From: Marinifilaceae bacterium | GTDB taxonomy: Bacteria; Bacteroidota; Bacteroidia; Bacteroidales; Marinifilaceae | Assembly: GCA_016936255.1 (NCBI GenBank) | Contig: JAFGYE010000106.1 | Coordinates: 1-57,254 of the forward strand | DNA length: 57,254 nucleotides | Direction: 5' to 3' | Shown here: one piece after another, positions 8,929 to 17,731 of the stretch | Numbering within the stretch: position 1 is the stretch's first letter | Layout: each line of letters starts with the position of its first letter | Notes under the pieces: model-generated | What the model saw: the letters and a program-made list of their open reading frames with translations, nothing else | What the model was told of the DNA's origin: nothing | Databases searched by the model: none | Position numbers and translations under genes: made by a program

Positions 8929-8949
8929 TTAATTATTTATTTTGTTGGG

Positions 8950-9900
8950 ATGAAGGAAGTTGCTTTAGGTATCGATATAGGTGGAACCAATACTGTTTTT
9001 GGCTGTATTGATTCAAAGGGGAATTGTTTGGCAACAGGGAGTCTGCCAACTCAAAAGCACGCGGCTATTGAGGATTATTTGAATGAGTTGTTTTTTGAGG
9101 TTGAATCTGCTATGAATGGATCAGCTGAAAAAATGCAAATTATTGGAGTTGGTATTGGTGCTCCAAATGCCAGTTTTTACACCGGAACTATTGAAAATGC
9201 TGCGAATTTGCGATGGAAGGGGTGTGTGCCTTTAGCCAGTTTGGTGAAAAAGAGAATTGATGTCCCGGTCATTATTACCAATGATGCCAATGCTGCGGCA
9301 ATGGGAGAAAAGGTTTTTGGTGCCGCAAAAGGAATGGATAATTTCATCGTGATTACTCTTGGTACCGGATTAGGAAGTGGAATTGTAGTAAATGGCGACT
9401 TGTTGTATGGCCACGATGGTTTTGCAGGTGAAGTTGGACATATGATTGTTCGCGCCAGCGGACGGGAATGTGGTTGTGGACGCAAAGGTTGTTTGGAAAC
9501 TTATGTGTCGGCAACAGGAGTTAAAAGAACTGTTTATAAGTTGCTGGCACGGCACATGGGCGATAGTGAGTTGAGAAATGTTCCATTTAGCAGGCTGACA
9601 GCAAAAATGGTTGCAGAAGCTGCCGGCAGAGGCGATTTGGTTGCAAAAGAAACATTTGAATATACTGCAAGAATGTTGGGAGAGGTTCTGGCTAATGTGG
9701 TTGCTGTAACCAGTCCTCAGGCAATCTTTCTATTTGGAGGATTGACAAAGGCTGGAGATATTCTCTTTAATCCGGTTGCAGAAACACTCGAAGAACAACT
9801 TCTTTCCATCTACAAAGGGAAAGTTAAAATATTAGCTTCCGGAATTGAGGATGATGCAGCGGTTTTAGGTGCAGCATCTTTAATCTGGAACAAAAGATAA
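8950..9900 (+). CDS. ROK-family sugar kinase (glucokinase-like)
   Basis: 316 residues. The ATP phosphate loop is DIGGTNT (9-15); the catalytic Asp112 is in ITNDANAAAMGE; EVGHM holds E161 and H164; and the zinc motif CGCGRKGC (174-181) with H164 completes the ROK signature. Such enzymes phosphorylate glucose, fructose, N-acetylglucosamine or N-acetylmannosamine with ATP. Pairing with an FHS permease points to a hexose taken up in free form. It could also handle the glucose released by maltose phosphorylase encoded near 47-49 kb. A strong terminator follows at once. Confidence 0.9.
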   Translation: MKEVALGIDIGGTNTVFGCIDSKGNCLATGSLPTQKHAAIEDYLNELFFEVESAMNGSAEKMQIIGVGIGAPNASFYTGTIENAANLRWKGCVPLASLVKKRIDVPVIITNDANAAAMGEKVFGAAKGMDNFIVITLGTGLGSGIVVNGDLLYGHDGFAGEVGHMIVRASGRECGCGRKGCLETYVSATGVKRTVYKLLARHMGDSELRNVPFSRLTAKMVAEAAGRGDLVAKETFEYTARMLGEVLANVVAVTSPQAIFLFGGLTKAGDILFNPVAETLEEQLLSIYKGKVKILASGIEDDAAVLGAASLIWNKR

Positions 9901-9938
9901 CCGATAGCTTTCAGGCTTAGTTTGAAAGTTAACCCCTC

Positions 9939-9966
9939 GTGCCTGCATTTATGCAGGCACTTTTTG
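9939..9966 (+). terminator. Terminator after the ROK kinase
   Basis: A perfect 10-bp stem, gtgcctgcat (9939-9948) and atgcaggcac (9951-9960), with a 2-base loop and a following T-run. Confidence 0.9.
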
Positions 9967-9967
9967 T

Positions 9968-10009
9968 TTGTAGAAATTGGTTCTACAATCTGTGGGAAAG
10001 ATTCCACAC
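9968..10009. other. Two further hairpins after the terminator
   Basis: ttgtagaa (9968-9975) pairs perfectly with ttctacaa (9981-9988) across five bases. It is followed by tgtgggaa and ttccaca (9991-10009) with a one-base bulge. Together with the terminator this makes three consecutive stem-loops. Role unknown. Confidence 0.5.
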
Positions 10010-10065
10010 ATATTTGCATGTTAAAAGTTGTGGAATTAAAAAATAAAATTTCCATGTGAGGTGTA

Positions 10066-10098
10066 TTGTACTGGTAATGAGCCGTTAATTTACTTTTG
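10066..10098 (+). promoter_or_regulatory. Bacteroidota-type promoter for the lipoprotein gene
   Basis: TACTTTTG at 10091-10098 matches the -7 consensus TAnnTTTG exactly, with TTG at 10066-10068 as a weak -33. The start of transcription would fall near 10105, leaving a leader of about 90 bases. Confidence 0.5.
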
Positions 10099-10192
10099 CG
10101 CGTTGAGTTTTAATTTGATTTTATTTCTGGCACAGATTTCTCATATTGATCTGTGAATTTGAATTGATGTAAACTTATTAAAATTAAAAATT

Positions 10193-11062
10193 ATGAGAAA
10201 GTTAGTATTTGCACTCCTGGTATTACCTCTATTTACAGCATGTAATCAGAAAGAATTAAAGCAATTGCGTGAGCAAAATGTTCAACTGACTCAAATGGCT
10301 CAGGAAAAAGATTCTACCATTGATGATTTTGTTGAATCGTTTGATGTTATTGCAGCTAATCTGGCAATCATTAAAGAGAAAGAAAATATTATTTCTGTTA
10401 GTGCAAGTGAGAATCCAAGTGTTGGAAAAAAAGCGCAAATTGTTACTGATTTAGGTCTGATTCGCGACCTTTTGGAAGAAAACAAAGCAAAGCTTGAAAG
10501 TCTGGATAAAAAATTGAATAACAGCTGGTACCAAAACTCAAAATTAAAGAAATTGGTGGCTGGTTTAAAAACACAAATTGAAGAAAAAGATCTTTCAATC
10601 AATGCGCTTTCTGAGCAGGTTGCACAGCTTAATGTTGAGGTTGAGAATTTGAACGGACAGGTAACTGATTTGAATGGTACTGTTGTTGCTTTAAATACTG
10701 AGAATGACAGCAAAGCTAAAACAATTGAAGAGCAAACGACCAATTTAAACACAGCACATTACGTAATTGGTGACATTAAAGAGCTGAAGCTGAAGCAGGT
10801 TGTAACAAGTACTGGTGGTATTTTAGGAATAGGAGCGACCAACAAGTTGAATCAGAAAATTAATCCTGAAAATTTCAACAATATCGATATTACTCAAACA
10901 ACGACTATTCCTGTATCTGGAAAGAAAGTTAGTTTAGTAACTTCTCACCCTAGCGATTCATACCGATTTGAAGGAACTGATAAAGAAATTGAAGCAATCA
11001 CTATCCTTGATCCTAATGAGTTCTGGAAAGCATCAAAATATTTAGTTGTTGCAGTGAAATAA
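10193..11062 (+). CDS. Coiled-coil lipoprotein
   Basis: 289 residues. The signal peptide ends in the lipobox LFTAC, making Cys17 the lipidated residue. The mature protein starts with a charged helix (KELKQLREQNVQLTQ) and has a long heptad-rich region at about 90-185, including SALSEQVAQLNVEVENLNGQ-like repeats. A globular C-terminal part follows (about 195-289; GGILGIGATNKLN, SSHP-like turns, ILDPNEFWKASKYLVV). It is likely periplasmic and anchored to a membrane. Similar lipoproteins are common in Bacteroidales with no fixed function. It is monocistronic: its own promoter-like element lies upstream and a terminator follows. Confidence 0.75.
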   Translation: MRKLVFALLVLPLFTACNQKELKQLREQNVQLTQMAQEKDSTIDDFVESFDVIAANLAIIKEKENIISVSASENPSVGKKAQIVTDLGLIRDLLEENKAKLESLDKKLNNSWYQNSKLKKLVAGLKTQIEEKDLSINALSEQVAQLNVEVENLNGQVTDLNGTVVALNTENDSKAKTIEEQTTNLNTAHYVIGDIKELKLKQVVTSTGGILGIGATNKLNQKINPENFNNIDITQTTTIPVSGKKVSLVTSHPSDSYRFEGTDKEIEAITILDPNEFWKASKYLVVAVK

Positions 11063-11087
11063 TACAAACAGAATAGCTTGGTTTTAA

Positions 11088-11115
11088 GCATCCCATTTTG
11101 GGGTGCTTTTTTTTT
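11088..11115 (+). terminator. Terminator after the coiled-coil lipoprotein
   Basis: The stem gcatccca (11088-11095) pairs with tggggtgc (11099-11106) with one G-T pair, followed by nine Ts. Confidence 0.85.
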
Positions 11116-11360
11116 GCGCAGATTTAGTCTTTATCGGCAAAAATACCTTGAGGTTTATCTAACCTGCCCAATGTGTAAATTAACTGATAGTATTATTTCT
11201 TTTGGGTAGGATATTGCCCGGTAATCAGCCAATTATCCTCATGTTGAGTTTATTAATTAGCTGGAATTTCGTAACTTATAAACAATCTTCTTGCCCCTAT
11301 AAAGTGTAGCTCTATACACTGTGCTGTTGATTTGTGTTGAAACGGAATAATTAAATACTT

Positions 11361-12647
11361 ATGTCTGATCTAGAACAAGGAATTCAAAATCATTTATTTG
11401 AATTGCAGTTAGAAATTGATGATATTTTTGCCAAAGGGCGCGATTCTGTAGTTTCGGAAGTTACCATTGGGCAAATATATGGTGGAATGCGTGGATTGAT
11501 TGCATTGGCCTGCAACACATCCTATGTTGATCCTTATTCCGGGCTTCATATTGGAGAGTATACTACAGATGAATTTTCGAATAAGTTGCCTGAAGAAATA
11601 TTTTTTCTCTTGTCTACCGGGAAATTTCCAGACAGGAAATCACTTGCAGATTTTCAAAATGATCTGAGTAAACGTGCCACAATACCTCAATATACCTGGG
11701 ATGTTTTGCGCAGTCTGCCTAAAGATACTCATCCAATGACCATGTTGAGTCTGGGTATTTTATCCATGGAAAATGAGTCTGTTTTTAAGAAGGAATACCA
11801 AAAGGGTTTAAAAAAGTCGGAATACTGGAAATATACTTTGGAGGATGCAATGAATATACTGGCAAAGTTACCAGGACTTGCTGCGGGGATCTATCGAATA
11901 AGGTTTGGCGATGGGAGTTTAATTCCTCATGATTCCGGTTTAAATTGGTCGGGTAATCTGGCACACATGCTTGGTGTTAATGATGATGAGGGATTTGCAG
12001 ATTTAATGCGTCTGTATCTGGTTTTGCATTGCGATCATGAAGGTGGGAACGTAAGTGCATTTACATCAAGAGTGGTAAATTCAGCTCTTTCGGATTTGTA
12101 TTATGCTGTTTCTGCAGGACTTAACGGCTTGGCAGGTCCGCTCCACGGATTGGCAAATCAGGAATGCCTTCGTTTTATTCTAAAAATTCACGATAAATTT
12201 GGGGCTGATCCGGATGAGGAAGTGTTGAGAGCATATATTCTGGATGTTTTAAATTCGGGTAAAGTGATTCCTGGTTACGGGCATGCTGTATTGCGGGTTA
12301 CAGATCCCCGATTCACAGCTTTTATGAAATTTGGGGAGGCGAATTGTGCGAATAATCATTGTTTTAAGATTGCAAAGAAACTTTTCTCGGTTGTTCCGGA
12401 TATATTAATGCATTACAAAGAAGGCAAAGTTGCCAATCCATGGCCAAATGTCGATGCGATGTCGGGTTCACTTCTGCATAATTACGGGTTGAATGAGTTC
12501 GATTTTTATACCGTTTTATTTGGTGTGTCCAGAGTCATGGGATTTTGTGCTCAGAATATCCTTGCCTTGGGATTAGGACAGCCGATTATCAGACCCAAAA
12601 GTGTTACCAACAGATGGGTGCTTGAAAAACTTACCGTACCCGGATAA
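11361..12647 (+). CDS. gltA: Citrate synthase, eukaryotic (mitochondrial) type
   Basis: 428 residues. It condenses acetyl-CoA with oxaloacetate to citrate, the first TCA step. The catalytic triad is H262 in NGLAGPLHGLANQE, H308 in VIPGYGHAVLR and D365 in NVDAMSG, with HCDHEGGN (H226) also present. These blocks follow the wording of mitochondrial citrate synthase rather than the NADH-inhibited Gram-negative type, so it is probably the dimeric form without NADH control. The N-terminus lacks a targeting sequence. It stands alone, about 300 bases after a terminator, with no other TCA gene nearby. A small inverted repeat (agtgta 11303-11308, tacact 11315-11320) lies upstream. Confidence 0.93.
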   Translation: MSDLEQGIQNHLFELQLEIDDIFAKGRDSVVSEVTIGQIYGGMRGLIALACNTSYVDPYSGLHIGEYTTDEFSNKLPEEIFFLLSTGKFPDRKSLADFQNDLSKRATIPQYTWDVLRSLPKDTHPMTMLSLGILSMENESVFKKEYQKGLKKSEYWKYTLEDAMNILAKLPGLAAGIYRIRFGDGSLIPHDSGLNWSGNLAHMLGVNDDEGFADLMRLYLVLHCDHEGGNVSAFTSRVVNSALSDLYYAVSAGLNGLAGPLHGLANQECLRFILKIHDKFGADPDEEVLRAYILDVLNSGKVIPGYGHAVLRVTDPRFTAFMKFGEANCANNHCFKIAKKLFSVVPDILMHYKEGKVANPWPNVDAMSGSLLHNYGLNEFDFYTVLFGVSRVMGFCAQNILALGLGQPIIRPKSVTNRWVLEKLTVPG

Positions 12648-12768
12648 ATGTGTTTCTCATTTGTCCTGTGTTTAATTCTGATAAATGTGCTATGATAGAA
12701 TTTGAATCAATTTAAATGGATTGGGATGACAATAAACTGAAAAAAACTAAAAATGATGCTATCGCTAA

Positions 12769-12798
12769 TTTCAGATTTCCTTAAAGTGATTATCTTTG
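12769..12798 (+). promoter_or_regulatory. Bacteroidota-type promoter for the ABC-F gene
   Basis: TATCTTTG at 12791-12798 fits TAnnTTTG exactly, with TTTC at 12769-12772 as the -33 element and an 18-base spacer. Transcription should start close to 12805, giving a leader of only about 15 bases. Confidence 0.6.
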
Positions 12799-12819
12799 CG
12801 GCTCATTTAAATTAAAGAG

Positions 12820-14457
12820 ATGATTAGTGTAGATGCTTTGGCGGTAGAATTTGGAGGAACCAATTTATTTAAAGACATTTCCTTTGTGATTAATGAAAAG
12901 GATAGAATTGCTTTAATGGGAAAAAACGGGGCTGGTAAATCTACTCTTTTGAAAATTATAGCAGGAGCCGAAAGTCCTTCCCGGGGAAGAGTTTCAAGTC
13001 CTAAGGATAAGGTGATTGCTTATTTGCCTCAGCATTTAATGACTGATAATACCCGTACGGTATTCGAAGAAACAGCTCAGGCTTTTGCTTCTATTTTCGA
13101 GATGGAGAAACAGATTGAGGAAATGAATGTGGAATTGGGTACGCGAACAGATTTTGAATCGGAAAGTTATTACAAGCTAATTGAGGATGTTTCTGCTTTA
13201 AGTGAAAAATACTATTCGATAGAAGAAATAAACTACGATTCGGAAGTTGAGAAAACACTGTTTGGATTGGGGTTTGTACGGGAAGATTTCACAAGACCAA
13301 CCAGCGAATTTAGTGGTGGTTGGAGAATGAGAATCGAATTGGCAAAAATTCTTTTGCAAAATCCAGATTTGATTCTTTTGGATGAGCCGACCAATCATTT
13401 GGATATTGAATCGATACAATGGTTAGAGGATTTCCTGATTAATTCAGGAAAAGCTGTTGTTATTATTTCTCACGACAGGGCTTTTGTTGATAAAATTACA
13501 ACCCGGACGATAGAAATTACAATGGGTAGAATTTACGATTACAAAGTAAATTACTCTCAATATTTAGAGCTTCGTAAGGAGCGGAGAGTTCATCAGCAAA
13601 AAGCATTTGATGAACAGCAAAAAATGATTGCAGACAATCAGACTTTTATCGACAGGTTTAAGGGGACGTATTCCAAAACACTGGCAGTTCAGTCGAGGGT
13701 GAAAATGCTCGAAAAACTCGATATTGTTGAGGTTGATGAAGAAGATAATTCAGCACTTCGTTTAAAATTTCCGCCATCGCCTCGTTCAGGAAATTATCCT
13801 GTAATTATGGAAGATGTTGAAAAAACTTACGGGGATCATACCGTATTTTCAGGTGTGAATTTTACAATACAAAGAGGAGAGAAACTTGCTTTTGTAGGGA
13901 AAAACGGAGAAGGGAAATCGACTTTGGTAAAAGCCATTATGCAGGAAATTGAGCATGGCGGAAACTTAACGCTTGGGCACAACACGATGATTGGTTATTT
14001 TGCTCAGAATCAGGCTTCGTTGATGGATGAAAACCTGACTGTCTTTCAAACCATTGATGATATTGCCAAGGGAGATATTCGAACAAAAATTAAAGATATA
14101 TTAGGCGCTTTCATGTTTGGAGGTGATAACTCTACAAAGAAGGTGAAAGTTCTGTCTGGCGGAGAAAAAACCAGATTGGCAATGATTAAATTGTTGCTGG
14201 AACCGGTGAATTTGCTGATTCTTGATGAGCCAACCAATCATTTGGATATGAAAACCAAAGATATTTTGAAAGCAGCCTTGAAAGAATTTGACGGAACTAT
14301 AATTCTGGTTTCTCACGATCGTGATTTTCTGGATGGTTTGGCCGAGAAAGTTTACGAATTTGGAAACAAGAAGGTGAAGGAACATTTGGGTGATATTTAC
14401 TCATTCCTGAGCAAGAAAAAAATGGAAAATTTAAACGAGCTGGAACGTAAAAACTAG
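12820..14457 (+). CDS. ABC-F family ATPase (ribosome-associated type)
   Basis: 545 residues with two ABC cassettes and no membrane segments. Walker A motifs are GKNGAGKST (34-42) and GKNGEGKST (360-368); signatures are FSGGWRMRIELAK and LSGGEKTRLAM; Walker B motifs are LILLDEPTNHLD and LLILDEPTNHLD. The linker between cassettes is helical and basic (LRKERRVHQQKAFDEQQK). ABC-F proteins bind the ribosomal E site and tune translation; some give antibiotic protection. This arrangement looks like a housekeeping YbiT/Uup-like member rather than a resistance determinant, but the interdomain arm would have to be compared. It has its own promoter-like element and terminator. Confidence 0.92.
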   Translation: MISVDALAVEFGGTNLFKDISFVINEKDRIALMGKNGAGKSTLLKIIAGAESPSRGRVSSPKDKVIAYLPQHLMTDNTRTVFEETAQAFASIFEMEKQIEEMNVELGTRTDFESESYYKLIEDVSALSEKYYSIEEINYDSEVEKTLFGLGFVREDFTRPTSEFSGGWRMRIELAKILLQNPDLILLDEPTNHLDIESIQWLEDFLINSGKAVVIISHDRAFVDKITTRTIEITMGRIYDYKVNYSQYLELRKERRVHQQKAFDEQQKMIADNQTFIDRFKGTYSKTLAVQSRVKMLEKLDIVEVDEEDNSALRLKFPPSPRSGNYPVIMEDVEKTYGDHTVFSGVNFTIQRGEKLAFVGKNGEGKSTLVKAIMQEIEHGGNLTLGHNTMIGYFAQNQASLMDENLTVFQTIDDIAKGDIRTKIKDILGAFMFGGDNSTKKVKVLSGGEKTRLAMIKLLLEPVNLLILDEPTNHLDMKTKDILKAALKEFDGTIILVSHDRDFLDGLAEKVYEFGNKKVKEHLGDIYSFLSKKKMENLNELERKN

Positions 14458-14481
14458 ATCTGTAAAGTACAATAATAGTGA

Positions 14482-14508
14482 AGAGACGCCAATGCGTCTC
14501 TTTTTTTT
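14482..14508 (+). terminator. Terminator after the ABC-F gene
   Basis: Stem agagacgc (14482-14489) and gcgtctct (14494-14501), four-base loop caat, then a T-run. Confidence 0.88.
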
Positions 14509-14520
14509 GTTGCATATTTT

Positions 14521-15060
14521 TTACTCTTGCAACCATAAAATTACCTTTTCACAATTTGGTTTTTCTTTTGGTGAAAGGACATCAACGAGCTTCCCATTTT
14601 CATCAATCAGGTATTTTTGGAAGTTCCATTTTATTTTCGAATCCATCACTCCATTTTTCGACTTTTGTGTCAGCCAGCTGTAAATTGGATGTATATCATT
14701 TCCTTTTACTGATATTTTCGACATCATGGGAAAGCTGACGCCATAATTCTTTGTGCAAAATTCTTTTATTTCTTCATCAGTTCCAGGTTCCTGCCAAAGG
14801 AAGTTATTGGCAGGAAAGCCTACAATTACAAAATCTTTATCCTGATATTCCTTGTATAAAGCCTCAAGTAATTCGTATTGAGGAGTCAATCCGCATTTAG
14901 ATGCCGTATTGACAATCATGATTTTTTTGCCCTTCAAATCAGCAAAACTAAATTCAGATCCATCAATAGCTGTAAGGGTAAATTGATGAATACTTTCTTG
15001 GGCAAAGCTCATAAAAGAAGTTGAGATAAGTAAAATGCTTATTGCAATTATTTTTCGCAT
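14521..15060 (-). CDS. Periplasmic glutathione-peroxidase-family protein
   Basis: 179 residues with a signal peptide (1-20, ending SFA before QES). The GPx triad is visible: C56 in NTASKCGLTPQY, Q90 in FPANNFLWQEPG and W145-N146 in KWNFQKY. The catalytic residue is Cys, not selenocysteine. Bacterial members usually reduce hydroperoxides with thioredoxin rather than glutathione. The export signal places it in the periplasm, which is less common than cytoplasmic GPx. It lies downstream of the C69 peptidase gene on the same strand, separated by a terminator, so it is probably transcribed on its own. Confidence 0.88.
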   Translation of the reverse strand: MRKIIAISILLISTSFMSFAQESIHQFTLTAIDGSEFSFADLKGKKIMIVNTASKCGLTPQYELLEALYKEYQDKDFVIVGFPANNFLWQEPGTDEEIKEFCTKNYGVSFPMMSKISVKGNDIHPIYSWLTQKSKNGVMDSKIKWNFQKYLIDENGKLVDVLSPKEKPNCEKVILWLQE

Positions 15061-15184
15061 ACCATGATTGTTTACGTTAACGATTCAACAATTTAATTCC
15101 TTTTTTGTTCGGAAACAAAATGAGGGATACCAATGCATTTTTATTTTACCGCGAACTCGCCTCAGTCTGTAATATTTAGGCCAC

Positions 15185-15212
15185 AAAAAAAGAGCAGCCA
15201 ACCGGTTGCTCT
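15185..15212 (-). terminator. Terminator after the C69 peptidase gene
   Basis: agagcagcc (15191-15199) pairs with ggttgctct (15204-15212) with one wobble. On the minus strand it is followed by a T-run (15185-15190). Confidence 0.75.
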
Positions 15213-15235
15213 TTCTCATTCAATATTTTATGATG

Positions 15236-16822
15236 TTAGAATTTTTCATCGTATTTGGTCCAGATTCCATCTCCAATTTTCCATGCTTTTTCAACCACTT
15301 CGTTTCCTAATTGAATGGTTCTGTTGGTAAGGAATTCAACTCTTTTTTTCTTACTCAAACTCATGAATTGTTCATCAATTTTCGACTGTTCTTCAAAATA
15401 GCTTTTTTGCAATGGAACAAACACCTTGTCAATATCGTGACGCATGTCGCCCCATCGCTGGGCAGATAATGTACCCAATCTGTTGAAAGCCCACCATGCT
15501 GAAGTACGGGTGTAACCTAATTTTCGGGCTTTTACTTTATAGCTTTCAGCTAAATCTGCAGATCCGGAATAAACCGGAATATAAATTGAGCTTGCCACAT
15601 TATCCTGCGCCAACCAAACAATTCCGCCAACTTCATCGGGCAGCCAATCACGACATTGAATGATTGTTGCATACATAGTATACCAGCGGGCTATGGTTCT
15701 TTCTCCCAGCTCATCCCATCCGCCATTTACACGAAACAATTTGTTCATATCGTAAGGCATAAAAGGATTTGCAAAAGGAGATATCACTTCGTTTCCGTCT
15801 TTATCTGCTTGTTTGATGTTTTTAACAAAGTTGTAAGGCGTTCCTTCGTAGTAATCTTTAAAGATCTCCACCAATTTATTCATTGTTATTTTTTCATCCG
15901 GTTTCACCGAAAAAGGATAATCTTTGTCGTTGGCATCCAAATTCAGGGAAGGAGCTGCCATTGAAAGTACCCGCCATTCTCTTCTTCGTGAAGCCAGAGA
16001 CAAACGACTCTCCGGTGCATAAGCGTAATTCCAGCGGAATGTTTCGCCTTCTTTCCACCATCCGTTTTCTTTGGCAACATCAAAAATATTCGCCGATGCC
16101 ATAAAATAATCCGGATTTTTTAAATCAATCTCTTTAATGGTGCTGGCGTTCGCATTTACCGAAATGTGATCGTTCGGAACTCGTTGAGCAACCCAAACGG
16201 CTCCTACTTTTCCTTTTCCCGGACCCACAACCTCAAAATGCCAAACCTCTTTTTTATCAGCAATGGTAAGACACTCACCATAATCGCGCCAACCGTATTT
16301 TTTTAGTAAATCATCAGCCAAACTAATTGCTTCTCTGGCTGATGAACATCTTTCCAGCATTAATTGCTGCAAACGCTGACAATCGATCAAACATTCTGTT
16401 GAGAATAATTCTTCATGGCCGCCAAACGTAGATTCACCAATAGCCAATTGCTTTTCGTTAATGCAAGGGTAGGCAGTATTTAAGAATTGGTAGGTTTTTT
16501 CTACCTGATCGATTTCTCCTATTTTTTTATGCTGATAAGTTGGCATTGCCAAACTATCGTAAGCAGAGCGTTCAAACAATTCGAATTTATTTCCTTTGTT
16601 GTGTTTTTTTGAGGGAACAACATTCATCCAGGCTCTTGTGCGGTGACTGTCATCGGTGTGAGATGTAATAACAGAGCCATCGATAGTAGCCATTTTTCCA
16701 ACCGTTATGGTGGTACATCCTTCCGGAACACCATTTTTCCAATCTGATTTGTCCTGAGCAATGGCAGAAAATGAAATTGACGCCATTAAAATGAACAGGC
16801 TCATTCTAAATTGTTTTTTCAT
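15236..16822 (-). CDS. Exported C69-family dipeptidase
   Basis: 528 residues with signal peptide (1-22, ending AIA before QDK). The family's Ntn-type cysteine is C36 in PEGCTTITVGK, followed by the standard TIDGSVITSHTDD and, further on, GESTFGG and the YGECLTIADKKEVWHFEV strand. C69 enzymes (dipeptidase A and secernin relatives) cleave dipeptides after self-processing to expose the Cys. The 13 residues between the signal peptide and C36 would have to be removed, as in other exported members. Location should be the periplasm. No operon partner is evident. Confidence 0.88.
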   Translation of the reverse strand: MKKQFRMSLFILMASISFSAIAQDKSDWKNGVPEGCTTITVGKMATIDGSVITSHTDDSHRTRAWMNVVPSKKHNKGNKFELFERSAYDSLAMPTYQHKKIGEIDQVEKTYQFLNTAYPCINEKQLAIGESTFGGHEELFSTECLIDCQRLQQLMLERCSSAREAISLADDLLKKYGWRDYGECLTIADKKEVWHFEVVGPGKGKVGAVWVAQRVPNDHISVNANASTIKEIDLKNPDYFMASANIFDVAKENGWWKEGETFRWNYAYAPESRLSLASRRREWRVLSMAAPSLNLDANDKDYPFSVKPDEKITMNKLVEIFKDYYEGTPYNFVKNIKQADKDGNEVISPFANPFMPYDMNKLFRVNGGWDELGERTIARWYTMYATIIQCRDWLPDEVGGIVWLAQDNVASSIYIPVYSGSADLAESYKVKARKLGYTRTSAWWAFNRLGTLSAQRWGDMRHDIDKVFVPLQKSYFEEQSKIDEQFMSLSKKKRVEFLTNRTIQLGNEVVEKAWKIGDGIWTKYDEKF

Positions 16823-16867
16823 AAGTTCGTGTTGTGTTGTTTAGCAATTGTGTTGTTTGTTCTTTTT

Positions 16868-17707
16868 TTATTTAGTGCCTTTCACTAAAAAAATGCCTGA
16901 ATCTTCAATGGTGATTAGTTTTTGTTTGTAGAGCAGGCCTACCGCTTTTTTGAAGTTCTTTTTACTCATATTTAAAAGGTGATAAATATCTTCAGGTGAA
17001 CTTTTGTCGTTTAAAGGAAGAAAACCATCTTCTTTTTTTAGCTGAGATAGAATTTGTTCTCCAGAATCAGGAATTTTGTTTTCATAACCTTGTTTTTGCA
17101 GGCTAACGTCTATTTTTCCGTCAGGTCTGATTTTTTTAATATATGCCTTACGCACATCTCCGCAACGAACAGGTTCAAATATTTCATTCTGATACAACAT
17201 TCCTAATGCATCGTTACTAATCAATACCTGATAGCCTAAATCATTCCTTCTTCCGATAAGAATTTCAACTTCGTCACCTTCAGTATACGAGGTTTCCACG
17301 TCTCTAAGTACATTCTCAATTTTTGCTGTTCCAACAATCCGGCCGGATGCATTATCCAGATACACAAATATTAAGTAAGAATAACCAACCTGCATGTTGT
17401 CCTTTTGCTCACTAAACGGCACAAACAAATCTTTAGCGATTCCCCAGTCGAGAAATGCGCCTAAATTATTGACTGTTTTCACCTTTAAGTAAGCAAATTC
17501 ACCTACGGTAGCATAGGGAATAAGAGTTGTTGCAATAATTCGATTTTCAGAATCACGATAGATAAATACTTTAATAGTATCATCCAATTGGGTTTTAGGA
17601 GGCACATATCTGGTAGGTAAAAGAATTAAAGATTCATCTTCTCCCTGTAAATACACTCCAAAATCGACTATTTTAGCAACTTTTAACGATGCAAACTGAC
17701 CAATCAT
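16868..17707 (-). CDS. cvfB: CvfB/YitL-like S1-domain RNA-binding protein
   Basis: 279 residues from the ATG at 17707 (MIGQFASLKV). A GTG 24 bases further out would add eight residues but CvfB proteins normally start with this short form. Three S1-like barrels are recognisable (around VAKIVDFGVYL, TVNNLGAFLDWGIAKDLFVPFSEQ and VKAYIKKI-like IRPDGKIDVSL). They are followed by a C-terminal winged helix (DIYHLLNMSKKNFKKAVGLLYKQKLI). CvfB binds RNA and influences virulence-factor or stress expression in Firmicutes; its Bacteroidota role is little studied. It lies 45 bases upstream of the C69 gene on the same strand. Confidence 0.85.
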   Translation of the reverse strand: MIGQFASLKVAKIVDFGVYLQGEDESLILLPTRYVPPKTQLDDTIKVFIYRDSENRIIATTLIPYATVGEFAYLKVKTVNNLGAFLDWGIAKDLFVPFSEQKDNMQVGYSYLIFVYLDNASGRIVGTAKIENVLRDVETSYTEGDEVEILIGRRNDLGYQVLISNDALGMLYQNEIFEPVRCGDVRKAYIKKIRPDGKIDVSLQKQGYENKIPDSGEQILSQLKKEDGFLPLNDKSSPEDIYHLLNMSKKNFKKAVGLLYKQKLITIEDSGIFLVKGTK

Positions 17708-17731
17708 ACTCACAATATTATATTTTATCAC

